DNA of 64,000 nucleotides from Pseudomonas sp. B28(2017) (GCF_002113025.1 NZ_NEJH01000007.1:124001-188000); one strand, 5' to 3'; shown: positions 9,040-18,195, counted from the stretch's first letter. Program-made: numbers and translations. Notes: generated from the sequence alone by a model not told the origin.

Positions 9040-9149
9040 CCCGTCACGGATTTGCGGTGCGAGGACAGGCCCGATTCGGGCAGCATGATTGGTGACGGTG
9101 ACGTCTCCGGACCTTTGGCTGCCTGCCAGTTTTTCACCCTCTCCCACAA

Positions 9150-9173
9150 CCCGGCCTGGCGCCGGGATTTTTT
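9150..9173 (+). terminator. Rho-independent terminator
   Basis: CCCGGC, loop CTGGC, GCCGGG, then ATTTTTTG. A textbook hairpin plus T-run ending the small gene at 8809-9039. Confidence 0.85.
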
Positions 9174-9250
9174 GTTGCGCAAAACCAATCGAACGTCACA
9201 GCTCGCGTGAGGGCTCAATCGGAGGGGAAATCCCTGAACAGAAGCGTCAT

Positions 9251-9916
9251 TTATTGCCTGTCGATGTCCTTGCGCGCCGGCTCCATGATTTCGCGCAGGG
9301 ACATGCGCTTGAACGCCTCGACCAGTGCTCGCCCTTCCTCCGGTGCACAAGCGACCGCCAGGCGCATGGTCGCCTCGCCCAGGTGCCAGATCAAAAACGC
9401 CGACTCCTGAACCTGTTGCTCATCGATGTCGGGATATACGCGAAGCATCGCCTGGGCCAGTAGTGCGCCAGCCACCCGGCTCTCCACCAGTTCCAGTTGC
9501 AACAAGTGCTTGTCGGCCTGCATGCCGGACCAGATGTCACGCATCACCGGTGTCGCCATCACGATCTCGTAATACAGATCGAGCAACTGCGAATAGGCGG
9601 CTTGCAAGCCTCGGGCATCCTCGACGGCCTCCATTGCCTCTGTAATGCAGCGACGACTCTCGGCGTTGTAGCGTTCGGCCAGCGTGCGGATGACGGAACT
9701 CTTGTCGGGAAAATACTGATAAAGAGAACCGATCGAGATCCCGGAACACTCGGCGATTTCACTCATCTTGAGTTGATCGCTACCCTTGTCCGCGATCAAT
9801 TGAGTCGCCGTCGCCAAAATCCGCTCCTGACGTTCGCGGCTGCGCTGTTGCGTTGGATTGCGTCGAACAGCTTGTGCAGCAGGCTGTTCGAGGACTTCAG
9901 GAGTCTTTTTGCGCAC
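9251..9916 (-). CDS. TetR/AcrR-family transcriptional regulator
   Basis: A 221-residue repressor. The N-terminal helix-turn-helix spans about residues 28-75 (ILATATQLIADKGSDQLKMSEIAECSGISIGSLYQYFPDKSSVIRTL), with the YQYFPDK signature. The C-terminal helical ligand domain is of unknown specificity. It is divergent from the NmrA-like gene at 10096, which it probably represses, as is usual for TetR pairs. Confidence 0.9.
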   Translation of the reverse strand: MRKKTPEVLEQPAAQAVRRNPTQQRSRERQERILATATQLIADKGSDQLKMSEIAECSGISIGSLYQYFPDKSSVIRTLAERYNAESRRCITEAMEAVEDARGLQAAYSQLLDLYYEIVMATPVMRDIWSGMQADKHLLQLELVESRVAGALLAQAMLRVYPDIDEQQVQESAFLIWHLGEATMRLAVACAPEEGRALVEAFKRMSLREIMEPARKDIDRQ

Positions 9917-10020
9917 GAGTGAATTTCCCGATCAATAACGTGACATGTACTCACCTTAGCATCGCCACTCCCAACGCCCAATAACGGATGCCCGCACGTC
10001 GGGGAATTCGATCTGACGGG

Positions 10021-10071
10021 TTGACGGACAAACATGAGGATCTATCATCTTTTAAACATGAGCATCACTCA
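10021..10071 (+). promoter_or_regulatory. Candidate promoter and TetR-type operator
   Basis: TTGACG at 10021-10026 and TATCAT at 10043-10048, separated by 16 bases, form a near-consensus sigma70 promoter directed at the gene at 10096. Just downstream, TGAG-CATCA-CTCA (10059-10071) is a short perfect inverted repeat that could be the operator of the divergent TetR protein. The operator role is inferred from position. Confidence 0.45.
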
Positions 10072-10095
10072 CATTAACCGATGGAGATGAACGCG

Positions 10096-10938
10096 ATGAA
10101 AACCGATCAGCCAATCACACTGGTCCTTGGCGCCACGGGCAAAACCGGGCGGCGAATCACACAACAACTCGAAGCTGCCGGCCTGGCCGTTCGCCGAGGC
10201 TCCCGCGAGGCGAATCCTCCTTTCGACTGGGAAGATCGATCAAGCTGGGACGCGGTGATAGATGGTGTTGATGCGGTCTACATTTGCTTTCAACCTGATC
10301 TCGCCGTCCCTGGCGCCCTGGAATCCATCCAGGCGTTCACCGACCTGGCGGTCAAAAGCGGAGTCCGCAAGCTGGTCCTGTTATCCGGTCGCGGCGAAAT
10401 CGAAGCGGAACAGGCCGAACATGTTGTACAGAACAGCGGGATTGACTGGACGATTCTGCGGGCCAGTTGGTTCTGCCAGAATTTCAGCGAGGCGCACTTT
10501 CTTGAACCCATCCTGCAAGGTGAACTTGCACTCCCCGTTGGCCAGGTCGCTGAACCCTTTGTTGATGTGCAAGACATCGCCGAGTGTGCCGTCGCCGCAC
10601 TGACCCAACCCGGACACACAAACCAGCTCTATGAGTTGACCGGCCCTCGGGCGCTGACCTTTGCCGAAGCGGTGACCGAGATTGCCCGTTCCACCCGTCG
10701 CGACATCGAATTCGTTGCCGTACCAGCGGACGCCTATCGACAGGCAATGGAACAGCAACAACTTCCCCAAGAGTTGATCGACCTGGTGATGTATCTCTTC
10801 ACGACTGTGCTCGATGGCCGCAACACGCCAATAGCCGATGGCGTACAGCGGGCACTGGGACGGCCGGCGCGCGACTTCAGCGACTACGTGCAGCGCACTG
10901 CCGCTACGGGCATCTGGGGAGAGGTACGCCCGACGTAA
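10096..10938 (+). CDS. NmrA/SDR-like NAD(P)-binding protein
   Basis: A 280-residue atypical short-chain dehydrogenase. The N-terminus has the Rossmann motif LVLGATGKTGRRI (residues 8-20), and YICFQPDLAVPGALESIQAFTDLAVKSGVRKLVLLSGRG is typical of NmrA-like redox-sensing or reductase proteins. ATG 10096 is chosen because GGAG lies 9 bases ahead of it, rather than ATG 10081. Divergent from the TetR gene, which likely controls it. Ligand or substrate not identifiable. Confidence 0.85.
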   Translation: MKTDQPITLVLGATGKTGRRITQQLEAAGLAVRRGSREANPPFDWEDRSSWDAVIDGVDAVYICFQPDLAVPGALESIQAFTDLAVKSGVRKLVLLSGRGEIEAEQAEHVVQNSGIDWTILRASWFCQNFSEAHFLEPILQGELALPVGQVAEPFVDVQDIAECAVAALTQPGHTNQLYELTGPRALTFAEAVTEIARSTRRDIEFVAVPADAYRQAMEQQQLPQELIDLVMYLFTTVLDGRNTPIADGVQRALGRPARDFSDYVQRTAATGIWGEVRPT

Positions 10939-11030
10939 CGCATTGGCGAGAACAAGGTTCCTCGGCTAGGGTCTCTTGCGTATCGAACTGCGGCGCCTTA
11001 ATTGGCAGGAGCCTGATCAAGGAGGAACCC

Positions 11031-11225
11031 ATGTCACTCAATCGTAGTGCCGAACAAACCTACCGCCAGTGGTCCACCCCGATCCTGCTGGAGCTCAAGG
11101 AGCGAGAGCATCAAATGAGCCCGTCAGACCGCCAGGCACTGGAAAACGTACTGCTGGAAAGAAGGCTGATCAATACCGGCAACCCAGCCGGCAGCGATCG
11201 TCGCAAGACAGACCCGGTGTCCTGA
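11031..11225 (+). CDS. Small hypothetical protein
   Basis: A 64-residue charged, helical frame (MSLNRSAEQTYRQWSTPILLELKEREHQMSPSDRQALENVLLERR...). A strong AAGGAGGAACCC ribosome site precedes the ATG. No family recognised. The hairpin at 11276-11310 lies 50 bases past the stop and may terminate it. Confidence 0.6.
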   Translation: MSLNRSAEQTYRQWSTPILLELKEREHQMSPSDRQALENVLLERRLINTGNPAGSDRRKTDPVS

Positions 11226-11275
11226 AAAGCACCAGGTAACCACGTTCAAGACAAAAGCAATGAAGCAGATACAAA

Positions 11276-11350
11276 CAAGGGCTTGCATGGCTTTCGCTGG
11301 CAAGCCCTTGCTTCTATGGAGTGCCTGACACCGGAGCCGAACCGTCACGC
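11276..11350. other. Hairpin plus decayed tRNA-3'-end-like sequence (site A)
   Basis: CAAGGGCTTGC (11276-11286) and GCAAGCCCTTG (11300-11310) form an 11-bp perfect stem. To its right, 11320-11345 read on the minus strand resembles a tRNA T-arm and 3' end (CGGTTCGGCTCCGG...GGCAC). The same hairpin plus tRNA-like arrangement recurs at 40373-40437. It may be a scar of an integration at a tRNA gene, or simply a terminator beside a coincidental match. The rest of the 11226-11629 interval holds no gene I trust. Confidence 0.4.
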
Positions 11351-11629
11351 CCTCAAGAGCGGAGGTCTTCGGTTCCCGATGGAAACTCAATCAGAGTGCG
11401 CTCTTTGTCCGACGCTGTTTCGGCTTTCATAAATCCATTTTTGATAATTATTGATTTCCCAACTCCCGCCCCATCGACTTTAAATGCGCCTCGAGGAGGG
11501 TCAGCCAGAGTAGAGCCTACAGGTGAAGCTTTTGACGGACGCTTGGAATGCACTCGAATCTGCATTCGGAGCGGCTGCCCCTCCTCACCCTGATTACCAT
11601 GCAAAACCACCGCACGGAGGGATTCGAGG

Positions 11630-11812
11630 ATGCTGATAAAAATCGAGAAGGCGAGCACGCCGGAAGGCTGGAATGTCTGGATGAACGCGTGGTGCGTAAA
11701 GTTTCGCAGCTATGCACAAGCCGTAGCGTTCGTGAACAGATTGGAAGACCGGATAAATGCACCACATCCCTTGCCTGTCAGCAAAGACAGCCTTGCATTG
11801 GAACTGACCTGA
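11630..11812 (+). CDS. Small hypothetical protein
   Basis: A 60-residue frame (MLIKIEKASTPEGWNVWMNAWCVKFRSYAQAVAFVNRLEDRINAPHPLP...). The pattern of strand, WNVWMNAW, then a helix reads like a compact alpha/beta protein and matches my memory of a small conserved Pseudomonas protein. GGAGG and GAGG purine tracts precede the ATG. No membrane segment. Function unknown. Confidence 0.6.
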   Translation: MLIKIEKASTPEGWNVWMNAWCVKFRSYAQAVAFVNRLEDRINAPHPLPVSKDSLALELT

Positions 11813-11873
11813 CCTCGCGACTTCAGTACCGACAACGGCCCTCGGCCGTTTGCGCTCTGCCAGCCCTTACTCG

Positions 11874-12479
11874 CTAAAACCACCCACCACGATCATCTTC
11901 CAGCTCCTGGCGACACTGCTTGAGCTGGGCGTTGTAAATCTCTGACTGCTTTTGCACTTTCTGGGCAACCTTCATCAGCCAGGGTTTACTGCGATAGGAA
12001 TTGCGGCTGAAGCCCCCACGCCCCTCGTGATAAGCCAGGTACTGATTGTAGGTGTCCCATTTGGAGATTCCGAGCTGACGCTGGGTGCCAGTGGTGTACC
12101 AACCGATAAACATGATCGCGTCGTCGAAGCTGTCACGCGAACCGCCGTTGGCAGTATCGTTCTTGTACTCGCCCCACACCGGGTCTTGAGCCTGCGCATA
12201 ACCGTAAGCCGAACTGACTCGTCCCCAGGGGATCACCCAGAGCAGATAGTCACGAGGCGGCAATGCGTCAGCCACGAAGCTGCTTTCCTGCTTCATGATC
12301 GCCATGGCCACATGCAGAGGCGTCCCATATTCACTCTGCATCTCCAGCGAGTCCTCGTACCAGTCGGGATACTCACGGTAAATACTGCAGAGATTGCTCT
12401 GATCTTTTGGTGGTGTAGTCGTGCAACCGGTCAAAAATATAAACAACAAAGCCAACAGTAAAACTTGTCCTTGTTTCAT
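11874..12479 (-). CDS. SLT-domain lipoprotein (putative lytic transglycosylase)
   Basis: A 201-residue lipoprotein. The signal sequence MKQGQVLLLALLFIFLTGC ends in the lipobox LTGC, giving lipid-modified Cys19. The mature part contains AMAIMKQESSFVADA (catalytic-glutamate motif of SLT-type lytic transglycosylases), AYGYAQAQDPVWGEY and YLAYHEGRGGF, in the order of the family. It probably cleaves peptidoglycan from the periplasmic side of a membrane. Convergent with the small gene at 11630. Confidence 0.87.
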   Translation of the reverse strand: MKQGQVLLLALLFIFLTGCTTTPPKDQSNLCSIYREYPDWYEDSLEMQSEYGTPLHVAMAIMKQESSFVADALPPRDYLLWVIPWGRVSSAYGYAQAQDPVWGEYKNDTANGGSRDSFDDAIMFIGWYTTGTQRQLGISKWDTYNQYLAYHEGRGGFSRNSYRSKPWLMKVAQKVQKQSEIYNAQLKQCRQELEDDRGGWF

Positions 12480-12784
12480 TGATCACCCTCAAAAACAAGG
12501 GCGCAAGGTGCCCTCCGTTTACTGCAAGGAGCCTGAGTCAGGCAGATGCAGGCAAAAACCTCAGAAGACATCTTTCCTGGCCGCGTCACCCTCATTGAGG
12601 GACTGCTTTGTAAGTGCCTGTTGCAGAAATCCGGGTGCAGGACGGGATGAATTGCGGAGCAGACTTTTGATTTTGCGATGCAAGGAAATAAGGGCCGCCG
12701 GCTGGCTAGCTGTCTACTTCAGCGCCAGGCCGGGGTCCATGACGCACTATAATTTAATCCAGGGGGACCGTCGGAGGTGGCGCT
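12480..12784. other. Intergenic region, no gene seen
   Basis: Divergent promoter space between the lipoprotein and the repeat protein. A TATAAT lies at 12749-12754 with no good -35 box. No reading frame on either strand looks protein-like. Confidence 0.5.
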
Positions 12785-13246
12785 ATGCGTATCTTCAAAC
12801 AGCTCCTGCTCTTGGTCGCGGGGCTTCTGGCAAGCAGCCTCTCTCTGGAGGCAATCAGCGGTGGCGGCCTCGGAGAAAATCCTCACCCGGCCGTTCTGGT
12901 CAGTGGGCAGCCACAGCAATGCGGGCAATTCCACCATTTTCACACGGGCCCGTTTCATATGGGAAACCGGCATTTCGTACCAATGGGAAGTCGGCATTTC
13001 GTACCAATGGGCAACCGGCATTTCGTGCCAATGAACAACCGGAATTTCGTACCAATAGGCAACCGACAATTCGTACCAATGGATAACCGGCACGTCATAC
13101 TGATCCACCGAACGAACAGCTTCGAGGTGATCAGAGGGCACGGGGTCAGCAACCAGCCCTTCGATTCCAGGCAGGTTCACTTTGTGCGCCGCTTCGATCC
13201 GCAAACAGGGCTATTTTTGATTCAACCGGTAACATTCGGGAGGTAA
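12785..13246 (+). CDS. Secreted protein with MGNRHFVP octapeptide repeats
   Basis: A 153-residue protein with an N-terminal signal peptide (MRIFKQLLLLVAGLLASSLSLEA). Residues 59-106 are six tandem octapeptides of consensus M-G-N-R-H-F-V-P, followed by a non-repeated C-terminal domain (HVILIHRTNSFEVIRGHG...FDPQTGLFLIQPVTF). The histidines before and within the repeats (CGQFHHFHTGPFHMGNRH) give a possible metal-binding surface. GGAGG precedes the ATG. I recognise no family. The export signal and repeat are seen directly; the periplasmic or surface location is inferred. Confidence 0.7.
   Translation: MRIFKQLLLLVAGLLASSLSLEAISGGGLGENPHPAVLVSGQPQQCGQFHHFHTGPFHMGNRHFVPMGSRHFVPMGNRHFVPMNNRNFVPIGNRQFVPMDNRHVILIHRTNSFEVIRGHGVSNQPFDSRQVHFVRRFDPQTGLFLIQPVTFGR
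12959..13102 (+). repeat. 24-bp coding tandem repeat, 6 units
   Basis: Six in-frame 24-bp units at 12959, 12983, 13007, 13031, 13055 and 13079. The first three are nearly identical and the last two are the most diverged, each ending near TTCGTACCA. Unit length keeps the frame, so gain or loss of units would change the protein by eight residues. Confidence 0.95.
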
Positions 13247-13301
13247 TGGACCAGCTTGGCCAGAGCCTTGCTTGAGGTGCTTTCTGTTGAATCAGCCCCC
13301 A

Positions 13302-13333
13302 TTGACTCTCCCGTTAAGGGCAGACTCTACCCT
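13302..13333 (+). promoter_or_regulatory. MerR-type promoter of the flavoprotein gene
   Basis: TTGACT at 13302-13307 and TACCCT at 13328-13333 are 20 bases apart, with the inverted repeat CTCCC-GTTAA-GGG in the over-long spacer. This is the architecture activated by MerR-family regulators. It lies 28 bases before the gene at 13362 and closely resembles the promoter at 29441-29472. Confidence 0.65.
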
Positions 13334-13361
13334 GAAGGTTCCATTTTCAGGAGCAAGTCTG

Positions 13362-13937
13362 ATGAGCAAACGCGTACTGGTGATTCTGGGTCACCCCTCA
13401 ACCGATAGTTTCTGTGGAGCGCTGACCGATACATATGTCGAGGCTGCAAAAAGTGCCGGACACGACGTGCGCCTGCTACGACTCGATGCTCTGAGCTTCG
13501 ACCCGGTGCTACACGATGGTTACAACCTGATCCAGATGCTGGAGCCCGATCTGCTCAAAGCCCAGGCCGATATCACCTGGGCTGAACATCTGACGTTTGT
13601 CTATCCGATCTGGTGGGGCGGTATTCCGGCCTTGATGAAAGGCTTTTTCGACCGGGTTTTCCTGCCCGGTTTTGCCTTCAAATACCGCAAAGGCAAAGCC
13701 TTTCCAGACAAACTCCTGAAAGGACGAACCGCTCACCTGCTGGTGACCATGGATACTCCTCCGTGGTACTACAAGTGGGTCTACCGCATGCCCGGACTGC
13801 ACCAGATGCGCAAGACCACGCTGGAGTTCTGTGGCATCAAGCCATTGAAGACCCTGACGTTTGGCCCGATCCTCGGCTCGAAGCCGACACAAAGGGACGC
13901 CTGGCTCAGGCAAGCCCAGGCAATCGCCAGCAACTGA
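13362..13937 (+). CDS. NAD(P)H-dependent flavodoxin-fold oxidoreductase
   Basis: A 191-residue flavodoxin-like quinone reductase of the NQO/MdaB/KefF type. VLVILGHPSTDSFCGAL forms the FMN/FAD phosphate loop. LTFVYPIWWGGIPALMKGFFDRVFLPGFAF is the family signature, and LLVTMDTPPWYY forms the active-site edge. ATG 13362 has AGGAG 8 bases before it. A MerR-type promoter precedes it and a MerR-family gene follows, so it is probably induced by an electrophile, quinone or similar stress. Confidence 0.88.
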   Translation: MSKRVLVILGHPSTDSFCGALTDTYVEAAKSAGHDVRLLRLDALSFDPVLHDGYNLIQMLEPDLLKAQADITWAEHLTFVYPIWWGGIPALMKGFFDRVFLPGFAFKYRKGKAFPDKLLKGRTAHLLVTMDTPPWYYKWVYRMPGLHQMRKTTLEFCGIKPLKTLTFGPILGSKPTQRDAWLRQAQAIASN

Positions 13938-14121
13938 ATCTCTCGCACTGTGCAGCATCGCCTTGCAGCGGGCGATGCCGGCTTCGACCCTTCCAGCACC
14001 CTACACACCCGGCCATTTTACCCGTCCGGGTTCCAGTCTCGGCATGCTTGTGTAAAGATGCCGCGCCCGCGCCAGGCGTGTGAACGCTCGGGCTCTTTCT
14101 GCACATAAAAAAGGACTTTTC

Positions 14122-14505
14122 ATGTACATCGGCAAAGCCGCCCAGCTGTCGGGCACGACGGTCAAGTGTATCCGGCACTATGAAGAAATCGGCTTGTTAC
14201 CGCCGCCACAGCGCGAAGGCAAATATCGAATCTATAGCCAGCAGAGCGTTGAGTTGCTGACGTTCATCAAGTGCGCCCAGCAACTGGGTTTCAAGCTCAA
14301 GGAAATGCAAGCGATCCTGCAGGGCCACAGGGGCCAGGAGCTGCCATGGGACCTGGCGAACAAGGCTATAGCGAACAAAAAACAGGAGTTGATGACCCAG
14401 ATTGAAGCGTTGCAGCAGGTGCATGCGGGATTGGTCGAATTCGAAGCCAGCCTCAAGGACGCTCAGAATCAATGCCAGTTCGAACACATCACTAAAATCG
14501 CCTGA
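14122..14505 (+). CDS. MerR-family transcriptional regulator
   Basis: A 127-residue activator. Residues 1-70 are the winged helix (MYIGKAAQLSGTTVKCIRHYEEIGLLPPPQREGKYRIYSQQSVELLTFIK), followed by a dimerisation helix (about 75-115) and a short C-terminus with one cysteine (QCQFEH) and no metal-binding loop like that of CueR or MerR. It thus resembles the drug, aldehyde or redox-sensing branch. It follows the flavoprotein gene and is convergent with the exporter of the large operon. Two promoters of matching MerR architecture (13302 and 29472) are its plausible targets. Confidence 0.88.
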   Translation: MYIGKAAQLSGTTVKCIRHYEEIGLLPPPQREGKYRIYSQQSVELLTFIKCAQQLGFKLKEMQAILQGHRGQELPWDLANKAIANKKQELMTQIEALQQVHAGLVEFEASLKDAQNQCQFEHITKIA

Positions 14506-14634
14506 ACGCCATCAACCCACTGCACAGAACCGAGGCGGCTATTAACCCGCTTTGCGCTGCCAGGGCACGCCGGCAATGAGTGGTTCCTGAAAACCCAATG
14601 CCGGCGTAACCCATTGCAACAGCAGCCCTTGCGC

Positions 14635-17250
14635 TTAACTCAAAGCGCCGTCGCGCAATGGGTACTCGCGCTCACTCTCCGGCGGCTCGGGAACGATTGC
14701 CGCAAAGAACCACGGCGATATCAATGTCACCAGCAAGATGGTCATCACCCCACTGGAGAAGAGCGCCAGCGCCACCAGCGTTCCCAGATCAATGACCGGC
14801 TTGTAGGCGGAAAACAGTAACGCGAGGAACCCCACCGAAAAAATCACCACATTGACCACGGTCGACCGCCCGACGCTGTGCATGGCCGAGAGAATCGCCT
14901 CATCGACATGCACGCCTTGCTGAACCAGCAACTTGATCCGCGACAGCAGGTGTACGGCGTAATCGACCACCCCCACCACCAGGAACGTCACCAGCGTCGT
15001 ACCGATATTCAGCTCGATGTCCAGCAGATACATACAACCATAGACCGTCACCGAGGTGGTCAGCAGCGTGAGCATGCCAAGAATGCCCAGGCGTACCGAC
15101 TTCAACCAGTACATCATCATCAGCGTGACCACCAACAGCGCCAGAGAGAAGCTCAGCACCTGGCCCTGGGTGATTTCCTGCAACACTCCGGTCCAGATAT
15201 AGGGCGTCCCGGCATGAGTCACCTGCAGGTTGGCCGGCTTGTTCACCAGCAACCAGGCATCCAGGCGATCGAGCATGTCCTGGTAATCGCTGGCGACCGA
15301 AGAGGTCATGGTGTAAAGCGTCAGCGCCTTGGAATAGTCGGCATTGAGCACGTTCTGCAAGTCAGAGCCGCCGCCGTTCTCGAACATCATGATGTGTTGC
15401 TCGATCAGCGAGTTGCCGTCCACCTCAAACGTTTCTGTCTGCCCCTCATCGTTGACCGACTTCACATGCTCCAGCGCTTGCGGCACGCGCAGATAGTCAG
15501 GATTCATGTCATTGAGCACCAGGTTCATACGCTTGACGTAAGTCGCCACCGAATAGGTGTAACTGACGTTCGGCTGGGACTTGATGAACTGGTCGAGCCG
15601 GTCGAGGAACTGCACCACCTCGGTGGTCAGGACACCTCGCGGGGTCTTGCTGTCGAAGGCGATCCAGCCGGGAGACGTGCCGGCGACATGAGCCCGGTTG
15701 ATGAACTCATCCGAGACCCGGACCGGGCTGTCCTTCTTGAAGTAGGCAATCCCTGAGTCCTCGATATTGACCAGGAAGGTGAAAACCGTCATCAGCGCCA
15801 ACAACGGCAAGGTGACAATCAGGACTGGCTTGCGCCAGCGGATCAAGCGCGCACAGAACGCTACCAGGTATCGCGAAATGATCGACTCTTTGTGGACGGT
15901 TTTGCGCTGCGGCTGATCCTTGCCCCAGATGGAAATCCACGCCGGGATCAACAACAGGGAAATGATCAAGGCCGCCGTCAGCCCGATGGACATGAAGAGG
16001 CCGAAATTGCGAATGCTGACGATATTGTTGGTGGTGGAAATCATGAACGTAGCGATGGTGGTCACTGTGGTCAGCACCACCGGAGTAACCATCATCCGCA
16101 TGGTCTCGCGGTTGGCCTCGCGATAAGACTTGCCGGCGTTGAGCTGCTCGTAATACTCAGCCATCACATGGATCGCATCGGCGCAGCAAATGGTGAACAA
16201 AAAGACCGGCAACACGCTGGTCAGCAGGTCCATCGGTACCCGAAACAGCGCCATCAGGCCCAAGGTCCAAATGGTGCAGAAGAGGATATTGAACAGCGGC
16301 AGGAACACACCCAAAGGCTTGCGGAAAAAGAACACCAGCAGCGAAGTCACCAGCAGGAACACGATCGGGAACAACAGCGCCAGGTCATGATCGATGATCT
16401 CCTGCTGTGCCGCGATAAAGATCGGCATCCCGGCGATGAACACCTCATCGGTGAATTGCGGATGTTTGGCCTGGTAGTCCGCGACGATCTGACGAACCTG
16501 GTGATAGGCGCGTAGTTGAGCCTGGGCGTCGTCCTGTTTGGTCCCGAGTTCGGCGACCACCATGGCGACTTTCTTGTCGGCAGAGACGACCCCACCGACC
16601 ATCTGCTCGTTGCCCATGATCTGCGCTTCGACGACCTTGGGGTCCATGTCCAGGCCATGCAGGGTCTTGTGAATCCACAGTTCGCCATCGGGGCTCAGGC
16701 TGATGTTTTCCAGGTCGGCCATGGAGGCCATTTCCTTGATCGGGTTGATCCGCTCGACGAGAAAATCGAGGAACTGCTGGTCACGCGGATCCCAGCCCTG
16801 GCTGCGGGCGTGATCGCGCAAAACCTGGGCCTGGGCGTAATCGTTCTGGGAAAAACCTTCGCTGAGGATATCCGCGGCCAACAGCTGGGCGCGACTGTCC
16901 GCCCCATGCTTGCCGACAATGCGCTGCAGTTCGACTTCATCCTCAGCGTTGGCCAGCATCAGCCGTCGCAGGGCTTGCGAGAGTTCGAACTGGGCATTGA
17001 GCGAGTCGCTGTTGAAGACACTCTGCCGATTGTTCAGCGCCACCATGACCGAGTCGTAGGTACCGGTGAATTCGTGCTGAAGGTCGAGAATGGTTTTGCG
17101 CGCCGGATGGGATTCCTTGAGTAAATAAGGATTGGTGTCCGACATCAGCGAGCCGAGTGTGTAGGTGAAGTATGCGGTGATCGCCACTAGCACAAACACA
17201 ATCGCCCGCGCATAGCGCTCAACGAAGTTCAGGTATCGTTCCATGATCAT
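14635..17250 (-). CDS. MMPL/RND-family lipid exporter
   Basis: An 871-residue inner-membrane transporter. It has two repeated halves, each with one membrane helix, a large periplasmic domain (about 40-250 and 450-640), then a block of five hydrophobic helices, as in MMPL/HpnN-type RND proteins. ICCADAIHVMAEYYEQL and GVVDYAVHLLSRIK are the membrane segments with proton-relay acidic residues. It is the last gene of the acyl-amine operon, 26 bases after the LolA-like gene, which points to export of a lipid-like product across the inner membrane. Length is typical. Substrate unknown. Confidence 0.9.
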   Translation of the reverse strand: MIMERYLNFVERYARAIVFVLVAITAYFTYTLGSLMSDTNPYLLKESHPARKTILDLQHEFTGTYDSVMVALNNRQSVFNSDSLNAQFELSQALRRLMLANAEDEVELQRIVGKHGADSRAQLLAADILSEGFSQNDYAQAQVLRDHARSQGWDPRDQQFLDFLVERINPIKEMASMADLENISLSPDGELWIHKTLHGLDMDPKVVEAQIMGNEQMVGGVVSADKKVAMVVAELGTKQDDAQAQLRAYHQVRQIVADYQAKHPQFTDEVFIAGMPIFIAAQQEIIDHDLALLFPIVFLLVTSLLVFFFRKPLGVFLPLFNILFCTIWTLGLMALFRVPMDLLTSVLPVFLFTICCADAIHVMAEYYEQLNAGKSYREANRETMRMMVTPVVLTTVTTIATFMISTTNNIVSIRNFGLFMSIGLTAALIISLLLIPAWISIWGKDQPQRKTVHKESIISRYLVAFCARLIRWRKPVLIVTLPLLALMTVFTFLVNIEDSGIAYFKKDSPVRVSDEFINRAHVAGTSPGWIAFDSKTPRGVLTTEVVQFLDRLDQFIKSQPNVSYTYSVATYVKRMNLVLNDMNPDYLRVPQALEHVKSVNDEGQTETFEVDGNSLIEQHIMMFENGGGSDLQNVLNADYSKALTLYTMTSSVASDYQDMLDRLDAWLLVNKPANLQVTHAGTPYIWTGVLQEITQGQVLSFSLALLVVTLMMMYWLKSVRLGILGMLTLLTTSVTVYGCMYLLDIELNIGTTLVTFLVVGVVDYAVHLLSRIKLLVQQGVHVDEAILSAMHSVGRSTVVNVVIFSVGFLALLFSAYKPVIDLGTLVALALFSSGVMTILLVTLISPWFFAAIVPEPPESEREYPLRDGALS

Positions 17251-17276
17251 GCGTTCCAGAAAGGTCGGGGCAGCGC

Positions 17277-18113
17277 TTAGCGAGCGGACACGGCAAACTC
17301 AGGCAGGTCGCCGGGTTTCAGGCCGCGCTTGATGGCGGTCTGGGTAAACAGCCGGTCGTCCAGCTCGACGTTGTACTGCAACTGGTTGAAACGCAGCTGG
17401 GAGCGAGTGCCCGCGATGAAGTCTTCGGTTTCGCTCAGGGTGATGCTGTCGATCTGATCGACAGTCTCGACTTTCAGTGTGCGCATCTGTTTGAACATCA
17501 CGCCTTTGACATCGAAGAAATCCTGACGCATGACCAGCAGATTCTTTTTGTCGATCCAGACCTTGAGCATGTTGTAGCCAGTCTTGGCCAGGACTTGCGC
17601 AGACGCAGGCGCGCGCTCGATGACATAACAGTCACGGCCGGCAATGTTCTCCTCCGCGACCAGGGTCTGGCGGTAATCGTTGGCCCGGATCTTGTCCAGG
17701 TCGGCATAGGAGTAATCACTGCCCATGAAGGCACCGCGCTTGTCGGTGGTGGAAATGCGCCGAGTCTGCCGGCTGACCGGCAAGTACATCCACTGGCTGT
17801 CTTCGCTGCTCAGTGCTTCATGGGGGTTTTCAATGTGGAAGGCGACATCGCGCACGTCGTTGGGCGCCGAGAAATACATGGTGAACTTGTCGCTGTCCGG
17901 ATAATCCTTCTGCAGGTAGCTGAACTCGCGCACCCGGCTATTGCCCTGCTTGTCGAGCAGGATCAACGACACCTGCGACATGAAGCTCTTGCCGTCGTTG
18001 CGATCTCTGGCCTGGCGGATGATTTCATCAGCGCTCTGGCCCTGGGCGGCAAACACCGAAGCACTCGTCAGCATCAACACACCAGCCGTCAGGCTCTTGA
18101 ATAGCGGCAACAT
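17277..18113 (-). CDS. LolA-like outer-membrane lipoprotein-sorting protein
   Basis: A 278-residue periplasmic protein. Signal peptide MLPLFKSLTAGVLMLTSASVFAAQG; the mature part (RNDGKSFMSQVSLILLDKQGNSRVREFSYL...WMYLPVSRQTRRIS...MGSDYSYADL) is characteristic of the LolA/LolB-like beta-barrel-with-lid proteins encoded beside MMPL exporters. It probably ferries the exported lipid through the periplasm. The frame is open upstream to 18443, but ATG 18113 has AAAGGAAA before it and a proper signal peptide. Confidence 0.88.
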   Translation of the reverse strand: MLPLFKSLTAGVLMLTSASVFAAQGQSADEIIRQARDRNDGKSFMSQVSLILLDKQGNSRVREFSYLQKDYPDSDKFTMYFSAPNDVRDVAFHIENPHEALSSEDSQWMYLPVSRQTRRISTTDKRGAFMGSDYSYADLDKIRANDYRQTLVAEENIAGRDCYVIERAPASAQVLAKTGYNMLKVWIDKKNLLVMRQDFFDVKGVMFKQMRTLKVETVDQIDSITLSETEDFIAGTRSQLRFNQLQYNVELDDRLFTQTAIKRGLKPGDLPEFAVSAR

Positions 18114-18195
18114 AGAAATTTCCTTTTCATCTTGTGAGTGAGTGGCTCGCCGGCGCACTGTGCACGCAGGCGCTGTAGGTTCAGAACCTGTATGT

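Noticed and set aside
11353..11658. Minus-strand open frame of 101 codons with protein-like composition at its C-terminus
   Set aside because: No well-placed ribosome site, it overlaps the upstream part of a better plus-strand gene (11630), and it ends in the tRNA-like scar. Possibly a gene fragment; not strong enough to call.
14878..15756. Long plus-strand frame of 292 codons opposite the MMPL gene
   Set aside because: Histidine- and glutamine-rich shadow of the opposite strand's GC-rich codons; no start context and no family.
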